Origin: Burhinus oedicnemus
Taxonomy: Eukaryota; Chordata; Aves; Charadriiformes; Burhinidae
Assembly: GCA_008921705.1 (NCBI GenBank)
Contig: VFFE01008918.1
Location: 1,588,716 to 1,652,715, forward strand
Reading direction: 5' to 3'
DNA length: 64,000 bases
The translations under genes and the position numbers were made by a program. Under the pieces are notes generated by a model. It ran no database searches and was not told the DNA's origin. It was given only the letters and a program-made list of their open reading frames with translations. This document shows, in pieces, positions 1 through 57,435 of this stretch; position 1 is the stretch's first letter, and each line of letters begins with the position of its first letter.

Positions 1-1316
1 TTATATTTAGAAGTGCCTCATTTTTGTACCAGTTAAAAGAGAATTCATAATCCAGATAATCAATCTGCAATGTAAACAAGTAGTTATTTTCTCCCATGTA
101 ATAATGGTAAATAATGACACTGATCATTACATATTCTGCTTGAGTTCATTAAACGCAATTCTTCAGTTGCAAAGGCAGCAGGCATTCTGTGATGGACTTC
201 CTCTGAAGTATGTTCAAATGAGTGGAATAACTGAGATTCCTGATGGAGATCTAAGCCATTTCCCTCATTTTCTTAATAGCTTCCGCTATTTGCATACTCA
301 ACTCCATTTCATAATTTGCTATTTAAAATAAATTCATTTCCCCAAACCCTTCTCTCCCTATCCAAAACAAACTTATTTACATTTATGGTAAATGCTTCTC
401 AGCAAATAAGTTGTAAGAAAAAAAAAAAAATTAAAAAAAATACAAGTAGTGGTATGAAGGGAGTAAGTATTTAAAAATCTGTATTAATTTGCTTTCTGAA
501 GTTCCTTCCAAAGATGCTACAGGGACAAAAGCTTTAAAGGTTTAAAACACACTTTTTTTTTGATTCTTTCCTTCTTTTATACAAGGGACCTTCATAACTT
601 TTGCCCAGTAACTAGATGAAACTGCATGCCATTCCCCCCAAGAAAGTAAAGAAAATACAGCCTTTTACTTCAAATATTTTATGAATGCAAGATTACAAGA
701 AATGTATTAGTCAAAATGCAGGGCTATCAAAGCACTGAACCAAGGACGCTGGCATCAGTTTGCCTACCATTTTGCATGTGGAAAAAATACACTATGTCTA
801 CAGGTAAGAGGCATCACTAATGCATCATGAATTACTCTGGTCAGCCATCACCTCTGCAGCTTGGTGCATGTTTAAGTCCTGAAAATAATTGTCATATTAA
901 TAGTCTGAGATGAGACACTGGAACAAAACCATTCTTAAACAGGAAAGTTTTTGTTTTGCTCTTAACGAGGTAACACCAAAAATTAAACCCAAGATCTTAC
1001 AATTTAGCAGAAACTTTAACACTTGTTAGGCTAGCCTTCACACAAGGAGCATGCATACAGCCACTGTTCCTGCTTTAAATTGCGGGCTGTTAGTTAATTC
1101 AAGTCACTGCTTTCTCACCTTATTCGATTAACCTGTTGAACTGGATGTCCACCATAGGAAAAAGAAAATTAAATGATCTTAAGTGTAGCAGACAAATACA
1201 GATCACACCAAGAAGCTAACACTCATGAGTTGTCATAATAAGGGATAATAATAACAATTAAAAAAAAATAATCAGTCTTTTCTGTGCATATTTTTCATTT
1301 GAAAGGTCCCAGGAAA
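1..1316 (-). other. MAP3K7: MAP3K7 3' UTR (partial, probably continues beyond the window)
   Basis: The sequence after the TGA is AT-rich and non-coding, with ATTTA pentamers on the gene strand near 107-111, 330-334 and 388-392 and an A-run at 418-430. I found no AATAAA or ATTAAA on the minus strand here. Only weaker variants occur: TATAAA at 576-581 and CATAAA near 381-386 and 678-684. The polyadenylation site is therefore either non-canonical or further left. Confidence 0.7.
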
Positions 1317-48076
<46,760 letters not shown>

Positions 48077-48163
48077 CCCTCCTCTTTCACCTGGGGGAGG
48101 AGAGGCCAGGGCAGGCCGGGGGCGGAGGGCCGGACGCCGGGCAGCCGAAGGCCTGGGCCGCGG

Positions 48164-48265
48164 CTACGCGGGGCGCGGCGGCGGCTCCTGCCCTCCGCGC
48201 GGGCGCAGGTCTGGGAGGGCCTGGCCGAGGCGCCGCCTGGGCCGCCGCGCGGGGCGAGGCCGCAT
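48164..48265 (-). other. Candidate upstream ORF in the MAP3K7 leader
   Basis: An ATG at 48263-48265 on the gene strand opens a 33-codon, Arg/Pro-rich frame that ends with TAG 88 nt before the main start. Its context is weak (C at -3, C at +4). It matters only if the 5' UTR reaches this far, which the sequence cannot show. Confidence 0.25.
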
Positions 48266-48591
48266 CCGCGGCGGCCGCGGGCCTCAGTGGCGGCGGGCGG
48301 AGGCCCCGCCGGCGGCGGCACCGCTCCGCATCCCGCGCCTTCCCGCACCCCCGCGGAGCGCCGCGCCGGCTGCCCTAGGCCGCGGCCTCTGCGGAGCCCG
48401 CGAGCCGCCTCGGCCTCGCGTCCCCGACGGGGAGAAGGGGGCGCCCCCGGGGCCGAGGCTGGCCGCCTCCGCCAGCCCCGGCGACGGCAGCAAGCAGCGG
48501 GGCGAGGGGGCCGCGGCGGGGGTGGGGGAGCCGCTCAGAGCCGCGCCGCGGCCGCTGCCGCCGCTGACATCAGAGCCGCTTCCTGCTGCCC

Positions 48592-48611
48592 NNNNNNNNN
48601 NNNNNNNNNNN
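48592..48611. other. Assembly gap (20 N) inside the CpG island
   Basis: A 20-N run sits in the GC-richest part of the window, about 520 bp upstream of the start codon. The round size suggests a placeholder, so real promoter or 5' UTR sequence is probably missing. Confidence 0.95.
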
Positions 48612-49080
48612 GGGGGCGGGAAGGGGAAACACGCCGGCGGCGGCTGCTACTCAAGGCGGCCGCGGCGGGGCCACGGCCTGGCGGCGGCGACCCCGCCCCC
48701 GCCGCGCCCCGCCCCGCCGCCCGCCTCCGCCAGGGGGAGCAGCCGCCGCGCCCCGGTCTCGCTTCCTCTTCCTGATGCCGGCGCCGGCAGGGTGTTGGTA
48801 GCCGCTGGAGGAGCGGCAGCAGCGGTGGGTGGCCCTGGCTGCCCTCGAAGCAGGAGGGACGTCGGTGTCTTGGCCGGGGCTGGAGGGGCAGAGGCAGGCG
48901 GGCCTCCCCGGCCTACAGGCAGCTGCCGGGCCCGGCCCCGCGCACCCCCGGGCCCCGCCCGCTCCCCGCGGCCGCAGGGTGCCTCTGCTCTGCGGGAGGC
49001 CGGCGGGGGCAGAGGGACCCGGCGGGGCCGAGCAGGCCGCACGTTAGCTCCGTGCGAGGGCGGGGCAGCACCCCTCCTGT

Positions 49081-52000
49081 GCTGAATATGCCTTTTCCTA
49101 ATATTTATATATATGTGTTTCCCCAGGGAAAGAGGTGTACGTATGGGGGATATGGGTCTTGGCACACGTTTTCTGCAGAGGCAGAAGGGCAGCACGGCGT
49201 TGGGTGGCCTGGGCTCTTGAGCAGCTCTTTCTGAAGGGGGAGTGCGTGTAGGAAGGTAGCTGGGGAGTGGAGGGTAATTAAGCAAATCATGTAAACACGT
49301 AGCAATAAGGGAATAGGACTCGGGAATGACCGTATACCTTAACCGTCTCCCCTCCAGTTCCCAGCTAATGGGAATCTCAGCCCGCTCTTCCAACAGCTTC
49401 GACTTCTGGCTGGAGCAACGCATCAATGTTTTGGTGGTAAATCGGCCAGGCTGAGGCTTCAGGGCAACCCACAGTGTGAAATCAGTGCTGGGATGAGTGG
49501 GTATAGCTGCTGTGCTTCACCGAAACAGCTGTGCTTTTGATATGTTTAGCCTCGGGGCTATATATAAAAAGTTATGTTATTGTACAATGCTATTAATAGT
49601 ATGTAATTTTAGTAGATCTAGTAAGCTTTCCTAGATCTTCCTCCGCTAAAATGCTAGTGAATGTCTGTACCGCCCAGTGAAGTCTTGTAAATGGGAGATA
49701 GAGCTGATTTACAGAGCTAGCCTGAGAAAGCCACTTAAGCAATTAGCTAAGAAAGAGAAGATCAAGGACAATCTAATTTTGGGTTGTTTGCTCCCCTCTT
49801 GCCTTTTTCTGTCAGCTGTAGTAATTTGTCCAGGATTTCCAGATGCCTAGCAATCCAGAAATCCCAGACAAACAGTCACGGTGCCTGTACCGGTCGACTG
49901 TGTTGCACGCAAGATGAAACTAGCCTCCAGAACAGGTTGGGGCAGTGTGATTACATTGCGCAAGTGATCTGTGTGCGCGTGGGGAGCGAACTCCTACCCT
50001 GAATGCATCGAGTTCCTGTTGCTTTTTGATTTTCTGATACAATTTGGTCTAGAAAGATCTAAAGAGGCTTCTGTTAGACGTAGGAAGGTTCCAGGTACCA
50101 CAAAATCTGGCTAATAGCTGCTTCATCCAGCAATGGGATTATTCAGAGCTCCTGGCTTCTCAGAGGTTATATATAGGTTTGGATGTTCATATTGACCCTG
50201 GTGCTCTCCAGATACATAGTCTCTGGATGATTTGGATCTAGCACCAGCTTACACTCAGACATGTATTTGATTTTTGTTTTCGTCAAAGCTACTGTTAGTG
50301 CACATCTTGATCATACTGTGATGTGGACTCACAAAGTACCATGTTTGTACCTGGACCTGGCAACTCCTTAAAGGAAAGTGTATCACTTTTGTGTAAGCAG
50401 CTGCCACTGTCTCGCTGCTGCGTGTGCAATATATTGGTTTTTGGAAGATGAACAATTTGGAACAATGTGGATTTCTGAGGTATTGAGAAACTGCAGATCA
50501 GATCAAACCCAGACTCCTCTCAGATAAATTCATAGTGCTGGATGAATTGCTTCAGTTCTCTCAACACTTTTAAGAGTGAGATTTGAGGCAGCCAACACAT
50601 GAACTCAACTGAAGCCAAGGAATAGGAGTGAAAATAAAAAAAAAGAAAAAAACAAAAAAGGATGTGTGAAAATCGATCACTGCTGGTCTTAATACCTCAT
50701 TGCAATCTTAAGTGCGGTATCAGGCAGAATTCTGAACTTAAAACTTCTCTTTTTCTTTTTTTGGACATGTATGTTATGCATTGGGGAAGGTGAACTACAT
50801 CAGTGCTTTTTAGAAAGATGACCAGGTAGGTGGTGGTATTTTAGGTGGCAGTTGGTTATCTCTAGTAAAAGTAACTGAATATTTTGCTTTTTGTTATGTT
50901 TCACAGACCTCTCTTGAGGATATGTATGAGGCAAGTGACAGTTGCAGGCTCTTCTATTTTAGTGGTGAGATTTTTCTGTTACCTTTATTTTTTATTTTGT
51001 TGATGAGAATTAGGAGCACAAAGGAGAGCATTCCAATTACAGTTGCTTGTAAGGTTCATTTCCGTTCAGAAATTGATGTAGAAATATGTATCTCAAAAAT
51101 AATGAGTTCTTTCTTTGTGAAGGCAGAGTCATCATCATTATCAAAATGTCACTGTCGTGAAGATCAGGTGGGGTTTTAAGGATGTGGTAATTTTGATGTT
51201 ACTTCTTTTTGTTTTCTTGACTGACAGTCTTAATTAGTTGTGTTGGGGACTGGGTATAACTTGTACACCCCCAAAATAGGATATTTTAAATATTTATTCA
51301 ACAAACACATTTGAAGGGTGAAGGAAAAGAAAAAGTGCACCTGCCACAGGCTGTGTTTATGTTGGAGAAAAGCTGCTCTTCCGTTTAGAAGAAAAACCTA
51401 GAGCCTTGGAAGTCTGCGTTCTGGATCTCAATCACCTGTCTCTAACATCGGAAAGAGGTTACGCTGCCAGGAAGGTGACCACTTAAAGATTGTTGGAAGT
51501 CTCAGGATATCATGGTCAGGGCACTCACAAATGCTCAAACCTGAGGTAACTGCTGCGGAGCTGTTTGTAGCTCCTGCCATAGAGCAGGTTTAAGAGCTAT
51601 ATTTTTTCAAGAGATTAGGCAGTGGGTCTTATGCAAAATATAAAGTAAGTCTACAGGGCCAGCTTAACAGACCTGAGACAGCCCAGGCATCTGGATATCT
51701 TAGCTAAAATGTATCCAACATATACAGAATCTTACAGCTTAGAATTTGGGCACATTTTCTGGAGCACAGACAATCATGCAGATATATTATCCTGGCTACG
51801 CTCTGTCCAGCTCCCTTAAAGTTACTCCATGTAGCGGTTATGGGAGTTTTTTAAGAAGAGTAAACCAGCATTATTTTTCATTAACTTAATTTAGAAAAAA
51901 GCTAAGTGATTTCTTCTTTCAGAAGATTTCAACTTGTGTTGTATTTTCAGTATATGGTTAAAATATCTCATTTTAAGCAATGGAAGAATGATACTAGAAG

Positions 52001-53089
52001 GCAGCGGTGGGTGGTCTCAGCAACTGGCATACCTAGAACAAGAAAGGTTCCCTTCTAGCTTTAAGAACAGGAATAATACAGGTTTCTAACAAGACTAACT
52101 TTATTAATATTTTTCTTGTTAAATATTGTCTTGTAAATATGAAGTTATGACATTTCAGTTCGTGGTAACCCTGTGTGATTAAAGTCCTTGACACCTGCTG
52201 TAGAACTGATTTCAAGTTATCAGCCTCTGTGCTGGAAAGTGTCTGGATGTACATTATTCATAGGAAACCTGCAGAAATTAAAAGGAGAGGAATTAGCCTG
52301 GATGACTGAGTGACAAGGACTGGCAGATGAACTGTCTTGTGCGTTGCCTTTTGTTAATTTCAGTAGCTAGAAGAGGCCTAATTAAAAAGTAAAGTTACTG
52401 AGGAAAATTGGTCCTGTTTTACCTCAAACCAGGACACCTTGCAAGTGTGAAGCCAGAGCAGGTCCCTGATGACCAGTAGTATGGAGCACACCAAGAAACA
52501 CACGTGCCGTACAGATTCAGGTCCCAGCTAGGAGGCACCCCAGAGAAGTCCACTTCTTGTTCCAGTGCAAGTAGAGTGAAAATATCTCATGAGAAGAAAT
52601 CACCATCATGATGTTGAAAGACTTCTGTTGCTCTGCATGGCAGAGTTGTTGCCTAATCCACTCTTCTCACGTAGCTCCTTCGGCTCTTGTACTAAGATTT
52701 CTCGAGAGCATTTTGTGTGTCAAATTTCACTATGAATCTCAATGATTTCACCAATTCTGTCTTCCATTAGTGGTTTGCAAACTCTTGCAAAGCAGCACAA
52801 GGATGTCTTCTGCCAAATACACTGAGATAGCAGCCCCAGGACACTTCGTGCTTTCTTATTACTTCTTTTCCTTTCTGGGAAGACTTTCCACACTATGTAA
52901 AGTCTTCTAAAAAGCTATGAATTCCTTCAGTTGCAGTGTGCCTTATCATTTGTAATAAAATACATGTATTAAAAAAATACAATAAAAGCCCTGCAAAATA
53001 AATGCGTGTGCTGCTTTGCTAAATATCAAACACAACTGTATGCAGGGAACTGTATTCACTTCGGTCAAAAGAAACAAGTTCTCTCAAAG
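49081..53089. other. Upstream intergenic DNA
   Basis: AT-balanced unique sequence beyond the CpG island. The frames present are short and resemble nothing I know. No repeat family or RNA gene recognised. Confidence 0.7.
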
Positions 53090-53338
53090 TGGGTAGATTT
53101 AGATTATATTTAGATATTAGGAAGAAATTCTTTACTCTGAGAGTTGTGAGGCACTGGAACAGGTTGCTCAGAGAAGTTTGGGTGCCCCATCCCTGGAAGT
53201 GTTCAAGGCCAGGTTGGATGGGGCTTTGAGTAACCTGTTCTAGTGGAAGGTGTCCTTGCCCATGGCAGGGGGGCTGGAACTAGATGATCTTTAAGGTCTT
53301 TTCCAACCCAAACCATTCTGTGATTCTATGATTGTATG
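53090..53338 (+). mobile_element. CR1 LINE 3'-end fragment
   Basis: Plus-strand CR1: AGGAAGAAATTCTTTACTCT, GCACTGGAACAGGTTGCTCA, CAAGGCCAGGTTGGATGGGG, then the tail CCATTCTGTGATTCTATGAT. It is well preserved (about 250 bp) and upstream of MAP3K7. Confidence 0.93.
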
Positions 53339-53529
53339 AATGTTACAGGAACTCAGATGTTCACAATTGTTTCTGAACCTCATTTTGTGCATGTTAGATC
53401 TCTCAAAGTTTAGAAAGGTGCAAAAACTGATCCAGGCATCTGGGTATGTCTTGGTCTGCTCTCAGTAGGGTTTAAAATAAAATGTGAAGGAGAAAATAAT
53501 AAAGAGCATGGAGGTAAATGGAATGAAAT

Positions 53530-54640
53530 GTCACATCTTTTTAATCAAAGGTAGATTATCTCAGATTAACAAAAGATCATTTTTGATAAATTCTGTGATA
53601 TTTTTAGGCAAAGGGAATGGATAGAACTATTCTATCTTGATTGTATTTGATATATTGCCTTGTGGGAAATTATTAATTAAGTTGGACATGATAAGAATCA
53701 TTATAAGAACTGAAAGTGGGTAAGGAGAGTAGGGGAGTAGTCAGAAGACAATGGGGATGATCAAAAGGGAAGATTGGAATGAAGTTACTAATAGAATTTT
53801 TTTTTTTTTAAGATTCAATTTTGAGACCAACTTTGTTAATAATTTCATTAATGATGTTGGTAAGAGAATTATGAGAATGACTGATTCTGGTGACACAAGT
53901 TTAGACAGCATAGTTAATGGAGAGGAGGAAAAGAATATCAAATGGGAAAAATTAGATGACTCCAAGGACAAGGGAAATAAAGTGGCTAATATTTAAAATA
54001 TTAGAGTGCAAGTTCATGAATTAATTTGAGAACTCATAACATCTTGTTATCTTAGGACAGACATATTGGCATGCTTTAACTGGTTTTAGGAGGACTATGA
54101 GTCTTGTACATAATGCGCCTAGAAAAAAGTGCAAGCTTATATACCCTGTATGATATATCCAATTAAGCTATACAAGGTTATGCAGACCTCATCTGAAAGA
54201 CTAGTGTCGGTTATCTGTTTTCCAAGAAAAATGAATCAAGACCTAACTAGTTGCAGAGAATAGCTACAAAGATGGTCAAGATAAGAGAAGACTTACCACA
54301 GAAGCGAAAATAAAACAACTTGACATGTTTAATGCTGCAAAACAAAGACAGAGAGGATATATGTTGCCTCTTTTTAAAGAGATTGGAAGGATAAAGATAT
54401 TGGGGAGGTCAACAGTACTGATTGAAAAGTGATGTTCAAGCAAAAGGAAAATTCTTGTGGCACAAGAATCCTGTTAATGCATGTGGATTGGAAACCTGAA
54501 AAAGGTTTCTTGCCACCAGGGCAAAAAAGACTTCGCTGGATGGTGCCTGGTCAGTGAAATCGCATATTTGTCATAACTATCTGTGAGAGCAGAGTACTGT
54601 ATTCATTACCTAAGAAGGTCTCTTCCAATTATATGTTGGC
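53530..54640 (+). mobile_element. Old, diverged CR1-type LINE fragment (RT domain to 3' end)
   Basis: Broken reading frames still resemble CR1 reverse transcriptase. The order is: a degraded YL-FDT-PHGKLL-like stretch at about 53625-53680, FINDVGKRIMRMTDSGDTSL at about 53840-53905, and IVNGEEEKNI with LDDSKDKGNK after it (the CR1 IVN-EED region). 54180-54420 then recalls the usual 'pol' tail ending in a L-MFNA-K-R segment. AAGGTCTCTTCCAATTATAT at 54614-54633 matches the CR1 3' end. A T-run interrupts at 53799-53811. It is far older than its neighbours. Confidence 0.7.
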
Positions 54641-55267
54641 CAAGCAATCGCTATTAAAATGTAAATAATATAATGAATTCTTATCATGATCTTTCTTTAG
54701 CTGAGTATACGTTGAAGTGAACTGATACGTTCTTAAGATGAAGTAAAGATTATATTGACAGAAGTATGTGAGTAAGGCCTTGTCCTGAAGTACGAGGTGG
54801 TTTGGAGGGAGGGGGAATTTTTGTTTTTTTATTTCTTGGAGGACTGTCAATCTCTTTTTCATCTCTTAAAGCTTCACACTCGTGAATCAGAGCAAGTGGA
54901 GGGAATTCTTGCAGGTATGATTTTAAAGCAATATTAGAAAAGGTGACAGCCTTGGATGTTTTACACAAGACACAGAAGTGAGTGGAGTACCACAAAGTGC
55001 TGGAGCAGTGGGCTGGAAGTAGGAGGGAGACTGTTCACGATTTTCATCACGTAATGAGGATAAAGACTAATGTAGCCTGAGTGCACGTACACTGGAGCTT
55101 CTGGGGATGAGAAACTTTGAGAAACTTGTCTTCGAAATCTTTCCATTGTAGAAGATCTATTCTGCTGTTTACATGAGAAACAGGAACAGATGCTCTGTGT
55201 GCTTTGTTTCTGGTTTCACACCAGCTAGAACTGAGAGAAACAACGAACGTGTAGAGCTGTAAGTCAA

Positions 55268-55672
55268 ATGAAGAACCTGCCCTATGAGGAAAGTCTGAAG
55301 GATTTAGGTCTTTTCTCCCTGGAGATGGCTCAGGAGAGGACCTCATCGCAGTATTCCAGTACTTAAATGGCAGCTACAAAGAGGATGGAGGCTCTCTTTG
55401 TAAAGAGCCACATGGAGAAGACAAGGGGCAAAGGGTACAAGTTGCTCTGGAAGAGGTTTCAGGTTGATGCAAGAAAGAAATTTTTTACAGTGAGAACAAT
55501 TATTGACTGGAACAACCTCCCCAGGGGTGTGGTGGAGTCCCCATCACTGGAGGTTTTCAAGACGCGACTGGACACGGTGCTAGATAATCTCATCTAGCCT
55601 CCCTTTCCCACCCAAGGTTGGACCAGATTATCTTTCGAGGTCCCTTCCAACCTGGGCTGTTCTATGGTTCTA
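55268..55672 (+). mobile_element. CR1 LINE fragment, different subfamily
   Basis: The plus strand encodes pieces of the CR1 ORF2 C-terminus (GKGYKLLWKRFQVDARKKFF, IIDWNNLPRGVVESPSLEVF, TRLDTVLDNLI) and ends with GGTTGGACCAGATTATCTTT and TTCTATGGTTCTAG. The 5' part has small indels that break the frame. Its sequence differs from the other copies, suggesting another CR1 subfamily. Confidence 0.92.
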
Positions 55673-57254
55673 GAAAATATGCTAGTAGGCTAGAAACATC
55701 TCTGCAGAAGGCAGCCTGATTTCTTGTGTGGTTCGCCATAGCCAACAGCATGAGTGCCAAACACAGACCTGCAGCTCTAGCCTGGTTCCGTGTGCAGGAG
55801 TGCCTTGTGTATTGCTCTGCCTTCTGGTTGCTTGTGGATGTGTGTTTGGCTAACAGCCTGTGTGTGCGCCTGGAGGACTCAAAGATGCCACTAAATGGTC
55901 GTATTTCTAATTGATCTCTGATTCACATGTTATATAACCAATATGCTGAAAGTCAATGTTTTGTAATGTACTATAAAAATCACAAAGATCTGGCTATTTT
56001 TGAAGAGGTACTTGATAAGATGCTTTACCATACGTCATTAGGGTGGTATATCTTTCTAGAAGATATCTTAAAAAATGGTCAGTCATAATCATCTGTAACC
56101 AAGGTAACGTGTTCTCACCAGTGGAAGAACAAAGCAAATACAATCACAGAAAAAGGAAGTAAGCAGTTTGTATCACTGTGTCACTTGTTTGGTAATGAAA
56201 TACGGACATTGTCTTCTGATTTACTGGGAGCACAAGACATATGATGCTCTCAATTAAATGAGATCAGATAGGAGCAAAAGTCACACTAAAACTGAAAGTG
56301 ACAAATCACCAGAAATTTTCCTGTCCCCCCTAGAAACTTCCGGTCAGGGGGTACTTGACCACTGTCAGTAACTGAGTGTTTCATAAAGGCAGTGGTTCTT
56401 CAGGCCATTACTGTAAGCCATTACTTCAACAGCCAGATCAATGTAATAGAAGTGCTGAGCCAATTAACTTGCTAAGGCCTAATTTTTGTCATAACCTCAA
56501 CAAGTTCTAGTATCTAAGCATATCAGTCTTCGGTGAACACAAATATATCTATCTATTGGTATCAGACCAATAGGTTAGATGGTTATGATACTTGAGACTA
56601 TTTCTTCTCAGTGGTCAAACTGCTGAATGCAAAATCACTATTCTCTTTTATACTTAGTAGTTCATTAATTTACTCCTTGCAAAAAGGCTCAATTTCTTTA
56701 AAATCTGAGAGAATTTTAACCTACAGATGCTGCCTTCTAGTGGAGAATCCAGCCCCAAAGACACTGAATGTTTTATGTGGGAGGTGCTCACAGTCATTCC
56801 CCTTGATGCTCTTCAACCCCATGTTATCTGCCGTTTACTGGAGCAAGGGAAGAAATCTAAAGAATATGTTGTTACTCCCTGATTCGATCGATTTTTAAGT
56901 ATTTTTCGCAAAGTGGAACAAGACAAGATGAAGAACACTCAATTCATAATGCCCTAAAAATTATATTTAATCACCTCTTTGGGAGATGAATGTTTGATGG
57001 ATATTTGAATCCCCTCAGGCAGAGGAAGAATTTGAATGGTAGTCTGTTGCACAATGACCGACCTATTAGATAAGAAAGGCTCATAACAGTGTTTCTTGCT
57101 TTTCTTCCATCTCCTGTTGGTCAGTCCAGCACAGAATTTGGTTTGATTTTCCTGCAAAAGTCCCCAATGAGAACATTGAAGATGAGCAATTAAAAAGCTG
57201 AAAATAACACAGCATGCAAGTGTTTCACATCAGTGGCTAATTTGTCAAGTTGAG
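55673..57254. other. Upstream intergenic DNA
   Basis: Unique-looking sequence after the CR1 cluster. I see nothing in it. Confidence 0.65.
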
Positions 57255-57435
57255 CAGCTTGTGCTGCCTCGCGTCGTGTGATGGAGGAGCGGAGGCGCAG
57301 CTGCAAAGCCCCTTCCCCGCTGCTGTGGCTGCACGGCGCTCTGCAGCCCTTCGCCTCTTGCATCTAGGAAGAGTCTGCACTGACATGCAAAGAGATACCA
57401 CTGCCCACGTCACTTCCCTCTGCGGTCGGGTAGAT
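57255..57435. promoter_or_regulatory. Isolated CpG-rich pocket upstream of MAP3K7
   Basis: About 12 CpG in 180 bp, surrounded by CpG-poor DNA. It contains an octamer-like ATGCAAAG (57384-57391) and CCACGTCAC. It could be a distal enhancer or the promoter of a non-coding transcript. The inference rests on base composition alone. Confidence 0.35.

Noticed and set aside
48647..49426. 259-codon minus-strand frame upstream of MAP3K7
   Set aside because: Low-complexity Pro/Ala/Arg translation of the CpG island, with no similarity to any family I know and no splice context.
53751..53996. 81-codon plus-strand frame as a small gene
   Set aside because: Its order of motifs (FINDVG, IVNGEEEKNI, LDDSKDKG) matches a decayed CR1 RT, and the flanking DNA does too.
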